In this document: piece by piece, positions 50,367 to 63,287 of the stretch
How the letters are laid out: each line of letters opens with the position of its first letter
Numbering within the stretch: position 1 is the stretch's first letter
Source: Siphlonurus alternatus
Taxonomy: Eukaryota > Arthropoda > Insecta > Ephemeroptera > Siphlonuridae
Assembly: GCA_949825025.1 (NCBI GenBank)
Contig: OX463778.1
Coordinates: forward strand, 36,576,571-36,640,570
Direction of reading: 5' to 3'
DNA length: 64,000 bases
The notes under the pieces: generated by a model
Told to the model about the DNA's origin: nothing
Database searches by the model: none
The model's input: only the letters and a program-made list of their open reading frames with translations
Position numbers and translations under genes: made by a program

Positions 50367-52509
50367 GGTATCACGTCAAAACAACGAAAACAAAAATCAC
50401 GAAAGCATTTTCAACGACTGACTTTATCCCGAAAACAATTACATCGAAAACAAATATAAACGAAATCATTTACCACGAAATTAAATTAACACGAAACAAA
50501 ATAATAACGAGAACAAAAATCACGAAAACAATTTGTACGAAAGTAATTTGACCGAAATTAAAAAAGACGAAAGTAAATTAGAACGAAATTATTTTAATAC
50601 GAATTCAAAAAGCACGAAAGCAATTTGACCGAAAGTTATTTGATCGAAAACATTTAAGACGAATACAAAAACCACGAAAACAATTTGACTGAAAAGTTAT
50701 TTCAACGAAAACATTTAAGACGAATAAAAAAATAACGAAAACAATTTGAACGAAAGTTATTTGAACGAAAACATTTAAGACGAATAAAAAAATAACGAAA
50801 ACAATTTGACTGAAAGTTATTTGAACGAAAACATTTAAGACGAATCAAAAAAGAACGAAAACAATTTGACCGACAGTTATTTGAACGAAAACATTTAAAA
50901 CGAATGGAAAAATCACGAATACAATTTGAACGAACGATATTGAACTGAAATAAAAAACACCGATGAAGAAAAATATTAATAAAAAATTATAACAACATTT
51001 AAACCAAAAAATTTTTTTAAATTAAAACGAATGCAATAAAGAAGCTATACAGACTGCATGAGCCAGAAATGGTGTTCCGAACCCATGCTAAAATTTGTGG
51101 GCAGGTTAACTTTGAGCTAGAAATTTGAAATTTGGCATACGTAAAGCCAAGGGTTCCAGATTCTTTTGACATGTATATACGTGTTAAACAATTTTTAAAA
51201 TTAATATTTCCTGCCGTTTTAGGGGTTGATTCACGATTTGAATTTCTTCCTTATGGGATTTCCATGTTAAATTAAGTTGATAGAAAATTTTTAGCCGATT
51301 TGCACCAAAATTAGTTTTTAAGGTTTTCAGAGCACGCTGTATTTAATGGTGTAATTTAAAAAGTGGTGAAAACAACCCCTAATGAGATAATGACCCTTAC
51401 TACATGAAAAAATGATGCTATCAAAATTTTGATTATGCCATTGAAACGGACTTATTTTTTTATCCCATAGTTTGAATTTTTTGAATCCGAGCAAGTTAGT
51501 GATTTAATTTTTAGGGGTGAGGAAACACCATTAAATACAGCGTGCTCTGAAAACCTTAAAAACTAATTTTGGTGCAAATCGGCTAAATTTTTTTTATCAA
51601 CTTAATTTAACATGGAAATCCCATAAGGAAGAAATGCAAATCGTGAATCAACCCCTAAAACGGCTGGAAATATTAATTTTAAAAATTGTTTAACACGTAG
51701 ATACATGTCAAAAGAATCTGGAACCCTTGGCTTTACGTATGCCAAATTTCAAATTTCTAGCTCAAAGTTAACCTGCCCAAATTTTAGCATGGGTTCGGAA
51801 CACCATTTCTGGCTCATGCAGTCTGTATAGCTTCTTTATTGCATTCGTTTTAATTTAAAAAAAAATTTGGTTTAAATATGTTGTTTTAATTTTTTATTAA
51901 TATTTTTCTTCATCGGTGTTTTTTATTTCGGTCCAATAGCGTTCGTTCAAATTGTGTTCGTGATTTTCCCATTCGTTTTAAATGTTTTCGTTCAAATAAC
52001 TGTCGGTCAAATTGTTTTCGTTCTTTTTTGATTCGTCTTAAATGTTTTCGTTCAAATAACTTTCGGTCAAATTGTTTTCGTTATTTTTTGATTCGTCTTA
52101 AATGTTTTCGTTCAAATAACTTTCGTTCAAATTGTTTTCGTTATTTTTTGATTCGTCTAAAATGTTTTCGTTCAAATAACTTTCGGCCAAATTGTTTTCG
52201 TGAATTTTTTATTTCGTTTTAAATGTTTTCGTTCTATTTTACTTTCGTTGTTTTCCAATTCGTTCAAATAACTATCGGCCAAATGGTTGTCGTGATTATT
52301 GAATTCGGCTAAAATGTTTTCGCTGTGAATGCTTTCGTGTTTTTTAAGTTTCGTTATAAATGCATTCGCACATTTTCCATTTCGGTTAATTATACTTTCG
52401 TTTAAAATGTTTTCGTGTTAAATTACTTTCGTCCTTTTTGTTTTCGGTGTAATGCCTTTCGTATAAATTGTTTTCGTTCTTTTATTTTTCGTTCTTTTGA
52501 CGTAGACTC
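50367..52509. mobile_element. 2.14-kb foldback element with 60-bp/15-bp CGAA repeats (family C)
   Basis: The outer arms are tandem 60-bp units (left starts 50675, 50736, 50796, 50856; right arm in register every 60 bp from about 52021), each of four roughly 15-bp subunits beginning CGAA. The inner arms (about 50980-51352 and 51528-51880) are a unique near-perfect inverted repeat. 8-bp duplication agtttgac flanks it (50359-50366, 52510-52517). The 64-codon repeat frame at 52028 is an artefact of the 60-bp unit. Confidence 0.9.
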
Positions 52510-52627
52510 AGTTTGACTGCATGATGCCGACGAGTGATATATGAATTATGATTGTGCTCTTGCTATTTATTTATTCGTGTAGTGGATTTTGTGATATTTT
52601 AATTATATAATTAGTGCACGCAGTATT

Positions 52628-52665
52628 CATTGAGCTCTACACAAGGCCTTGTGTAGAGCTCAATG
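52628..52665. mobile_element. 38-bp perfect palindrome with 8-bp target duplication (CATTGAGCTCTA family, copy 3)
   Basis: The element is only two 19-bp terminal repeats (cattgagctctacacaagg) back to back. Target duplication gcagtatt at 52620-52627 and 52666-52673. Same ends as 12015-12309 and 24255-24327. Confidence 0.92.
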
Positions 52666-52673
52666 GCAGTATT

Positions 52674-53325
52674 CGATTCTTTTAATTTAAACAATATTAA
52701 TAATTAAATTAATTTGCGTGTAATTATTGCACTAGCTTGATCGAAGGAACATATTTTCTTTAAATTTTAATATAAAACTTTAATTCAGATATTATAGATC
52801 TCGGTGCATGCAGCATAAAATTATATGCATTATAATATATGTATACACACATATATATGTATAATATATATAGAAGTATTAATTCAAATGAAACTTAAAT
52901 TTATTTACATGGTAGCTTTTTCGCTATTTTATAAATAATTATATATCATAATTCACATCGATCATGCATGAGTATTTTTGTATTATAAACGCATTTAAAT
53001 AAAATAAAATATATATTACATATTTTTCAATTGCTGCATATATATATATATATATATATTGCTCGATCCAATTAATTTAAAAATTCTTTAACTTTTTATT
53101 TGTATTTAATATAATATAGTATATATTACATAAACAGACGAGGAGTATTATATTATAAATTGTATATAATAGACAACTTACATGAATTTATTTATTGCAA
53201 AAAGAGAGGGTATCAAATTATACGTACCATTTTAAATTTTTTTGATTCGCGGAGAACTATTAATTTTAAATAATTATTAAAGTTCTGTAAGTTGTCCATA
53301 TTTGTCCATTAAAATTTCATGTGCC

Positions 53326-53362
<37 letters not shown>

Positions 53363-53534
53363 TTGGTACTTTGGGGCAATTAATTGACACATTTTGGTCA
53401 TGTATGCCCCCATTTTTATATTATAGTATATATAATTATTGAGCCATATATATAATATTATATAGCTTTTAAATATTTATCAATCTCATAATATATATTA
53501 TTCTTAATTAAACCCTATTGGGTACTTCTATTTA
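52674..53534. other. Intergenic, no gene seen
   Basis: Strongly AT-rich with short TA runs (53039-53059, 53333-53359). Nothing else. Confidence 0.5.
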
Positions 53535-53897
53535 CTAATTACATACTACTTCGAAACCCCGAACCTTCCGAAACCCTAACTTGAGCGTTTCGCGGGCTCT
53601 TCTGGAACGAGGGCGGCCACGGCCTTGCAAATCCATCCCGGCATTTGCCTGCATGCGGCTGAGGGAAACGTGGAAACCTCAGCCAGGATGGACGCTACAG
53701 CTTTTGTCAATGAACCGGAAATGCAATGGTCCAAAGCCAGGGGAACCACATAGTGGAAAAGCGCAACATTTTACCCTGGGTGGGAAACGAGGTTTTTGTT
53801 GAAAATGGTCACCCATCCAACTACTAACCACGCGCGGCATTGCTTGACTTCGGTGATCTGACGAGACCCGGTCAAGCGCACTGCGCCACACCTCCCA
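53535..53897 (-). mobile_element. 5S rRNA-derived SINE or 5S pseudogene
   Basis: Minus strand from 53897 to 53807 resembles 5S rRNA: ctcgtcagatcaccgaagtc, agtcaagca (box A region), ggttagtagttggatgggtg (intermediate element and box C). Beyond it a GC-richer body runs to about 53535, unlike 5S spacers, so a SINE3-type element is likelier than a 5S gene. Confidence 0.7.
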
Positions 53898-53992
53898 CAA
53901 ATATCTACCATTGAGTGGGTAGTTAGGATACAAAAATTTCATTGCAAAAGTGTATAGAGGGTAAAATCATGCTATACTCTCTGATTTATTAT

Positions 53993-54026
<34 letters not shown>

Positions 54027-54711
54027 TTTTCTCACATTTTTCTGAGACCTGTAGACGTCTCCAGAAAGTTTGGCAAATCCCGCAAATCATTCAATAATTA
54101 TTTAAAAATATTTACCGGTTTCAGAAAAAATAAAATAAAAAAGTCAGAGTATACCCACCGTTTATTAATTTCTTGCAAAAAAATGTTTAATGCTATAGCT
54201 GTTTATTACGGAATTATAATACTTAGTAAAGGCTAGATTAATTTCAACAATATGAGTAATGACAGTTTTTTTAATGCATTCAGCATTATATATATAATGC
54301 TATATTTAAATTTAAAATTATACTAGTACTATTATACAATATTCGCAGCCGTGGATCCACGAACAGCTCTAGTGAGCTATAGTGGGTGCACGGGAGCGGC
54401 AATTCCCCCTATAATAAAAGATCCCGAAAGGCAATAAAATGATGTTTAAATTTAACACTTACTTGTTTAGCCGACCCCTCCTATTACAAACACTGGAGGA
54501 AGGTGTCAAAAGCGACCTATAATTAACTCTTTTATAATTAATGGGAAAAAGTATAAAAGAGTACGATACATGCTACAAAATACATCTTAAAAAAAATCTC
54601 ATGCCGTTATACCATTCAGACCCCAGAAAAAAAACTTAAATATGTATAAAAATATTAATATTATATGGATTGATTTAATTAATTTATACATTATGCTGAT
54701 TATGCATACTG

Positions 54712-54818
<107 letters not shown>

Positions 54819-54988
54819 CACGGATGATTTTACCCCTCCTTCCCCCTCCCCTCACTTGTAACAAGTACAACAACAAAATCTTAATAATTAAATGTTAAGA
54901 TTATTATAGTCTCTGTTTTTAATTCACTCCCTGAATCCACCAAAGGCACCAAGAGACCTTATTTAGATATGCGCTGTTTAAATGTTCT

Positions 54989-55362
54989 TTAAGGTAGAGA
55001 TAACACAGATCAGCTGGCCCAATGCTAAAAAAATCCCATTCATAAAAATTATGAAAAAAATTTAAAATGTTCTCCTCTACATCCCCTATCAGTAGGTAAA
55101 ATATCAGGTATACAAAAACGAGCTAGTTTTTGAGTTATTAATTTTTAAAGTTGACTATTTAACATGGAAGCTCCATTTCTCCACATGTTAAATTAGAGAA
55201 CTTTAAAACTTAATTACTCGAAAACTAGCTCGTTTTTGTATACCTGATATTTTACCTACTGATAGGGGATGTAGAGGAGAACATTTTAATTTTTTTTAAT
55301 AATTTTTAAGAACGGGATTATTTTAGCATTGGGCCAGCTGATCCGTATTATCTCTACCTTAA
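54989..55362. mobile_element. TTAA-flanked palindrome (family A variant), copy 4
   Basis: TTAA edges with ggtagagataacac and complement (ttatctctacc). Arms as in 42595-42972. Confidence 0.85.
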
Positions 55363-56240
<878 letters not shown>

Positions 56241-57019
56241 ATTCTTTCATAATGCCATGGCATCAATAATAGACGTTACTTTTATGTTTTATGGCCATCA
56301 ATACTTGAAAAAAAAAATACTTCAAATACTACTCCTTTCTATAGCTTAAATTCGACACAAATCCGCAGTAAGAAAAAATAATTATATAATAATTATGCAT
56401 ACAATTTAAACATGGTCTTTGCATAATAGTATGTAATGTGTTGTGTACAAACAATGAATAATATAGCATATGTTACGAAGAACGTATAGTACGAAGAAAT
56501 GTAAAGAAATAAATGATGCTTTATGCATCTAATTGTTGTTGTTTTTAATTTTTGAAGTAAAAAATGTATGTTGTTGTGCATAATTTTAATATAATATTTT
56601 TTTTATACCTCGTCTTTGTCACGTACCTTATCAGTCACTTTTATCTTTTATCAGTATGTCAATATGACTACTTAGTACGTAGAAAGTATGACTACAGTGT
56701 GTATAAAAAATAATGTGTATCATAGAACGATTATAAATAAAAATGTAAATAAAAATAATAATTTCAGATGTTAATTGTACTTGTTCAGTACGCGAGCTGT
56801 AGACTCTATTAATTCAAGTTTAAATTGGAAAATATGTAGTGCAAAAAACAACTGCAGGTATATATTTATTTTATATAATATATATATAATAAAATATTTA
56901 AAAAATTTAAAAAAGCAAATAATTTATTTATGCACGTGTTAAAATTATTCTGTCTGCATGTCTATAAGCCGCTTATTGTCATTTTGGAAGGAAAGTAATG
57001 TTAGCTAGGTCAATCGTAA

Positions 57020-58010
57020 AAATAGGTATGGCGTTCCGATCCCGTGCTAAAATTTGGGAAGGTTAACTTTGAGCTATATAGATAGTTGAAATTTGGCATA
57101 CGTATATATTATAATATTGTATATATTATATATAGCCAAGTGTTGCAAGTTTTTTTTTTAAATCTATTAAAAAAAATTAATTATTATATTTATTATTTCA
57201 TGCCTTTTTAGGGGTGGATTTACGATTTGCACTTCTTCCTTGTGGGATTTTCATGTTAAATTAAGCTAGTTGATAGAAAAATTTTGTAACATTAATTGCG
57301 TGTCACTAAAATTAGTTTTAAAGGGTTTTCAGAGCATGCTGAATCTAATGGTGTGATTTTAAACGTGGTGAAAACAACCCCTAATGAGATAAAATGGCCT
57401 TAACGTAAAAAAAAAAATAGTGTTATCAAAATTTTGATCAGGCTATCAGGCTCATTTTGTTACCCCAAAAACAATCCTTCAATTTTTTAATAGGAGCAAT
57501 TTTAAGTTAAGGATTTAATTTTTAGGTGTAAAAATTCCAACCCCTAAAAAAATTAAATCCTTAACTTACTCCGATTAAAAACATTCAAAGGTTGTTTCTG
57601 GGGTAAAAAAATGAATTCGTTTCAGTGGCATAATCAAAATTTTGATAGCACAATTTTTTTCACAAAATAAAATAGTCGAATCACTATATCATTAGAGGTT
57701 GTTTTCACCACTATACCATTAGATTTAACGTGCTCTGAAAAAGGCTTAAAAAATAATTTTGGTGCAAATCGGATAAAATTTTTCAATGTGAATTAACTAA
57801 ATTTAACATGGAAATCCTATTGAAGGAAGAAGTTCAAACCGTGAATTCACTCCTAAAAAGGTATGAAATAATATATATCTTTTTTAACACATGCATATAA
57901 AAAAAAAAAAAACTTACAACCCTTGGATTACGTATATATGCCAAATTTCAACTTTCTAGCTCAAAGTTAACCTGCCCAATGTTTAGCATGGGATCGGAAC
58001 ACCATTCCTG
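57020..58010. mobile_element. Family C foldback, second copy without the CGAA arrays
   Basis: Inner arms match 50980-51880 (gttccgat-ccgtgctaaaat, ttgaaatttggcatacg, ttttcagagcatgctg) but the 60-bp arrays are missing. More diverged, with a small extra palindrome at its centre (57510-57590). Confidence 0.78.
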
Positions 58011-58037
58011 GCCCAGTCTGTATATTGTGTATACATA

Positions 58038-58190
58038 AAGGCGGTATTACACAATACAATTTTTCTGTTTATTGCGTATATACAATTTTAATTTACAAGT
58101 AAAATTCAACTCCATATTTGCTTGCATGGAGATGAAATTCTGTTGCAAAGGAAAATTGTAAGCTAAATTACGTATTATAATAATATGCGC
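58038..58190. mobile_element. Palindromic element family E, copy 3 (diverged)
   Basis: ggtattacacaatacaattt and the inner ctccatatttgcttgcatgg match the 17762 and 17952 copies. The right end is damaged. Confidence 0.6.
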
Positions 58191-58766
58191 AGGCTTAATA
58201 ACTTTATATACATGGCACCCCGCCAGTATAAAATAATTAAAATATTGAACAAATGAGTAACATAGTATATATCAATTAGTACGAAATTATGCTAGTCGGA
58301 ATAGTTTCATCTGCATATATGTTGTATAGTGTGAATGCATCGTGTAAAAGCGTTTGCGAAATATTTAAGCTACACCTGGAGGCGTTTGTTTCTTAATTAG
58401 CCGGCCAATCCACATCCAGCCATGGCCACGTACGCTAGCAATTTAGAAAATCATAATTTATTATTTTATATAATTTATTTTTATTATATTTATTACTATG
58501 TTACATGACATAAATTAGTTCATCTTTAATTAAATTAATTATTTTCTTTCTTCAATAAAAAAATTATTTTAGGATGTTCGTTACTTCGTTATTTTTATAT
58601 TCCAATTAGTTTTTTATATACGTATAATATAAATATAATTATCAAATTTCATTTTATTTTATATATAATCATATATTTTTAATTTCACTTCCAATAAAAT
58701 TTTATTTTAATTATATATTTTTGTCACTTAAATATATAATAATAATAATAATAATTATATATATAA

Positions 58767-58841
<75 letters not shown>

Positions 58842-59067
58842 ATGAAGATAATATATGGTATATATATATGTACGCATATATATTATAATATATTATAATA
58901 TTTTATTTATTTATTCACATTAAATACCATGAGTTAATTGGTACATTGTATTTTATTATTTTATTTTTAAAATATTATAATTATTAATTGATATGATTAT
59001 TATATAGCTATAGGATAGGATAATAATATATATTATATACAAACACAAACAAACAAATTGGAAAATG
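58191..59067. other. Intergenic, TA-rich, no gene seen
   Basis: Includes a (TA)n run at about 58768-58827. Confidence 0.55.
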
Positions 59068-59429
59068 AAAACCAGAATTTATCTTGCTTATAAATACACT
59101 CGAATCTCCAATTCTGCATTTTTCAATTGGAACAAAAAAAAAAAAAAAAAAAAAAAAAAAAGCAATTTAGTCCAATTAAGTTATAGCAACTTTAACTCTA
59201 CAATGCATTGAAGCGACTGTACGTTCGAGACAAAAGCAAGAAAAACGCAAGACTATAATTTTCTTTTGTAAATTAATTCATAGAGAAACTTGCCAGCAAA
59301 ATAAAAACTGTATCAAAATATAAAGAAATAATAATAATTATTATAGATTATAGATTATTATAATAATAATTATAGATACATTATAATAATAATGTATCTT
59401 GTATCAGATAAAAAGCTTTAGTACAATTG

Positions 59430-60004
59430 CTAGAGTTGAAAAACAACCATCAACCATTTTTAATTAATTAATTTAAGAAATTTAAAAAATTCGACGTTTT
59501 AAATAAGTCGCTAATTTTTGGCAAAATATCTGGAATCGTATACTCAACGCCATCTTCAAGTTGCTGAAGCAGATATTTGTTAAAAGTAAAGTAGATCCAC
59601 CTATATTGAAAGTTTGGAACCATTTCTTAGTTTGGATTTGCCTCCCCACTATCGCCCACTATTACTATCGATATTTATTTTTCGACGCTACGCAATTTCG
59701 ACGCTACGCCACTTTCCCGACAGTATATGGGAAGGTGGCGTAGCGTCGAAATTGCGTAGCGTCGAAATATAAATATCGATAGTAATAGTGGGCGATAGTG
59801 GGGAGGCAAATTCAAACTAACAAATGGTTCCAAACTTTCAATATAGGTGGATCTATTTTACTTTTAACAAATATTTGCTTCAGTAACTTGAAGATGGCGA
59901 TGAATACACGATTCCAGAGATTTTGCCAAGAATTAGCGACTTATTTAAAACATCGAATTTTCGAAATTTCTTAAAAATGGTTGATGATTGTTTTGGAATT
60001 CTAA
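59430..60004. mobile_element. Inner foldback 1
   Basis: Near-perfect arms meeting at about 59720 (cgctacgccac-ttcccgac). Ends aaccatcaaccattttta and complement. Confidence 0.85.
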
Positions 60005-60005
60005 C

Positions 60006-60454
60006 AATGGACAATTTGCATCAACTTTTTTTACTAGCTCAATCGAAAGAGGAGGTCGAAAAATACACCTGTGAATTTTATGCGATTTTTATTCGTACTG
60101 CATCATGGCTAAAAGAGAGGTCACGTGACCTGGAGCCGGCGCCCGTGTCGCCCGTGACGTCATTGATCTGTCTGGTCAAGCAAACGATTGTCTATATAAC
60201 GCTTGTAAACAATAAATTAATTGTTGCTTATTTCCATAGCAACGTGGTTGTTTGCAAGCGTTATAAAGTCGATCGTTTGTTTGACGGAACAGTTAAGTGA
60301 CGTCACGGGCGACACGGGCGCCGGCTCCAGGTCACGTGACCTCTCTTTTAGCCATGATGCAGTACGAATAAAAATCGCATAAAATTCACAGGTGTATTTT
60401 TCGACCTCCTCTTTCGATTGAGCTAGTAAAAAAAGTTGATGCAAATTGTCCATT
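60006..60454. mobile_element. Inner foldback 2, family B copy 3
   Basis: Ends aatggacaatttgcatcaac and complement. Each arm holds gaaagaggaggtcgaaaaat, ggtcacgtgacc and TGACGTCA (60155, 60298). Confidence 0.9.
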
Positions 60455-60705
60455 GCACTAAAGCTTTTTACCTGATACTAGATACATTTCTTTATATTTT
60501 GATATAATTTTTATTTTGCTGGCAAGTTTCTCTGTGAATTAATTTACAAAAGAAATTAATAGTCCTGCGTTTTTCTTGCTTCTCTCGAACGGTCGCTGCA
60601 ATGCATTGTAGAGTTAAAGTTGTTATAATTAACTTAATTTGACTTTTTTTTTTTTTCTTCCAATTGCAGAATATGAGTTTCGATTGTAAGCAAAATAAAT
60701 TTTGG

Positions 60706-61499
60706 CTTATAAATATTAAAATTTTCAATGGAAATAAAATTAAATGTATTAATTTGTTTGTATTATTGTATAATAAATAATAATATATACGTACGTACCC
60801 TACTATATGATCAATAGGTGTAAAATAATGTAAAATATATATAATATCATGTACCATATATTATAATAATATTATAGTTATTTAATTATATATAATATTT
60901 TATGCTCCAACATTATAAATAATATAATAAAATAAAATAAGATTATAAAACAATGATATAATATTGTCCCTATAAAAATTTAATATATACACTGTAATAT
61001 TATTCGTTAATATAATAATAATTTATGTACTCGTATTTTTTATTTTTTAATCGCGGTATTATAACCCTTTCCTTCACTTCACAGTTTAATACTCGAGATC
61101 ATCTCAATATAATTATATTGATTATATATATATATATATATATTATATTATATATATATATATATATATATATTAGATAATATATTAGTATAAATATTTT
61201 GTTAGTTTTTATTTTGTATTTTTTACCTTGCAAATATGCAATTAGCGTCTTTAAATATAAATATATATTATATATACATTTCCTTATATACTTACAATAA
61301 ATTTACATCATTTAATTGAATCTATACTGTATGTACATGAAGATACTTTCAATTTATTATTATATATGAAGAAAAAAAGAGTTCTGACAGAGTTTGTTCA
61401 AAAAACTATATTTCTTGTGGTCACAAGAAATGAAAATATTATAATTAATATATCAATTATATAATATGCAATTTTTTTTTTAAATTTAAATAGTACAAA
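60706..61499. other. Intergenic, no gene seen
   Basis: Very AT-rich with TA runs near 61125-61172. Confidence 0.5.
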
Positions 61500-61960
61500 G
61501 CAGGGATCGGATGCAGATGCACACGGATGCGCAAAAATGGGCTTGCATCCGCATCCGTGCATCCCAGATGCACGGGGAAAAATGAATGCATCCGGATGCG
61601 CATCCCAGATGCATGAAAAATAAATTTGCATCCGGATGCGCATCCACGGATGCACGAAAAATAAATTTGCATCCATTTAACACTTTTTTTTCTCTTTTTT
61701 TATCATGCAGGTTTGTTGCTAATGGCCTCTAAATAAATCTTTAACACGAGACATTTTTTTAAAATTTATTTGCCACTTGTCGTTTAAAAATTACAAGAAA
61801 CAAAGTGTATTATGAAAACCAAAGATCGGATGCAGATGCAAGATGCACACGGATGCGCAAAAATGGACCGGATGATGCGCACCCATGGAGGCACGAAAAA
61901 TTAATTTGCATCTGGATGCGCATCTCGGATGCACGAAAAAAACGCGTGCATCCGGTCCCT
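61500..61960. repeat. GGATGC/GCATCC minisatellite in two blocks
   Basis: Blocks 61500-61680 and 61820-61960 are made of ggatgc and gcatcc words, repeatedly as tgcatccggatgcgcatcc followed by gatgcacgaaaaataaattt, a unit of about 45-50 bp. Each unit contains local palindromes (gcatccggatgc). The open frames across it are artefacts. Confidence 0.8.
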
Positions 61961-62317
61961 CTGGTACAAAGTTAATGGTTTTCTATATATAACAAATTAT
62001 ATATATGATATTCTGATATTATATATACTGTATTAGTTTCTGCAGAAAATAAATGAAGTCTGATTGAAACATTTTTGACATGATCCGCGTACCCGCATGC
62101 CATGCTGACAAAAAGGCCCTTGTCGATTAGATTTCCTTGAAAAATATTGCGTGGTAGCTTATGCAAAAAGTATTGGGATGTTTATTACGATGTTAAGATG
62201 TTATATTATAATTAAATATATAATACTTAAAATTTTTTGTGTGGTACTTGCGTGAACATATATATAATTATATTGTTGCCTGGCAGTACATATATTTAAT
62301 TTTATTATATATATATA

Positions 62318-62455
<138 letters not shown>

Positions 62456-62853
62456 ATATATATATATATATATATTATTTATGCTCGACTTGCCATGCTA
62501 ATTTCCATTTGAGACATTTTGAGATTCATTGCATATTGACACGATTAAAAAAAAAAAAAAAACAGATTAAAGGAAACTTTTAATTCCATTTCAACTTCTA
62601 ATAATATTAAATTTGAGAAAAATTTAGTTCTGTTACATTCTGTATACGTATTTTTCATAAACGTTACGTTTATGGTATTTTAACTATTTGTCAATAGTCA
62701 ATAGTATATACACACTAATATATACTTAATAACTTAATTGAGCAACGTGATTAAAATTTGGAATACACATGCTATTCAAAAGTGATTTTATAATAGTGGT
62801 ATGGTGATTATACAGCAGGCCTCTTAAATTTATATTCTTATTTGAAATCTATT

Positions 62854-62859
<6 letters not shown>

Positions 62860-62909
<50 letters not shown>
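62860..62909. repeat. (TA)n microsatellite
   Basis: About 48 bp TA immediately before the inverted repeat at 62920. Confidence 0.92.
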
Positions 62910-62912
<3 letters not shown>

Positions 62913-62919
62913 AGAACTC

Positions 62920-63114
62920 TAAACCTTCTGACACTCGATTAGATCGTAACAGAGGACGAACTTAAAAAAATTCTTATAACATATGGATCATTCCAAAATT
63001 GCACAATTTTTTTTAAGTAATCTGCATTCTTACCATCCATGTTATAAGAATTTTTAAGTTCATCCTGTAATGAATATATACGATCTAATCGAGTGACATT
63101 TAGGATTGCATCAA
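62920..63114. mobile_element. Short inverted-repeat element
   Basis: ctcgattagatcgt and ttcttataacat on the left pair with acgatctaatcgag and atgttataagaa on the right. About 195 bp. Confidence 0.6.
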
Positions 63115-63201
63115 ATTTTTTGTGTAGCTATGTTACGTGATTTTCATTCTTCCAGAGATGATTGCATTGTGCGGTGAGGTGACGTAATATACTGTTGCAC
63201 T

Positions 63202-63287
63202 CTAGGCTGCAGCCTCTGACATTTTCCTGATGTCAGCTGGTATCAAGCCTCTGGTACCTGGTTGTTTTTCCCCGGTATGGATTGGTA
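63202..63287 (-). CDS. Weak candidate: terminal exon of an unidentified gene
   Basis: On the minus strand an AG (ending at 63288) is followed by 28 codons and TAG reading PIHTGEKQPGTRGLIPADI then RKMSEAAA. The patch is less AT-rich than its surroundings. The acceptor is weak and no upstream exon is in the window, so this may be chance. Function unknown. Confidence 0.15.

Larger units (their letters stand above)
59068..60705. mobile_element. Nested palindromes: outer arms enclosing two inner foldbacks
   Basis: Outer arms (59068-59429 and 60455-60705) pair imperfectly, e.g. aaacttgccagcaaaataaa and complement. Between them lie 59430-60004 (arms about 275 bp) and 60006-60454 (family B), side by side. 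Confidence 0.82.

Noticed and set aside
50367..50940. CRISPR-like array
   Set aside because: Units are contiguous without unique spacers, mirrored in an inverted arm, and the genome is eukaryotic.
52028..52222. Repeat protein with FRSNNFRSNCF units
   Set aside because: The 60-bp array unit is divisible by three, so any open frame repeats. The same DNA occurs inverted in the other arm.
53807..53897. Genuine 5S rRNA gene
   Set aside because: 5' third of 5S not recognisable, several substitutions in the control region, and a non-5S body follows.
59923..60300. 125-codon frame containing [13 protein letters not shown]
   Set aside because: Runs across a palindrome and appears in both arms. No start or splice context and no known domain. 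Kept only as a finding about the block.
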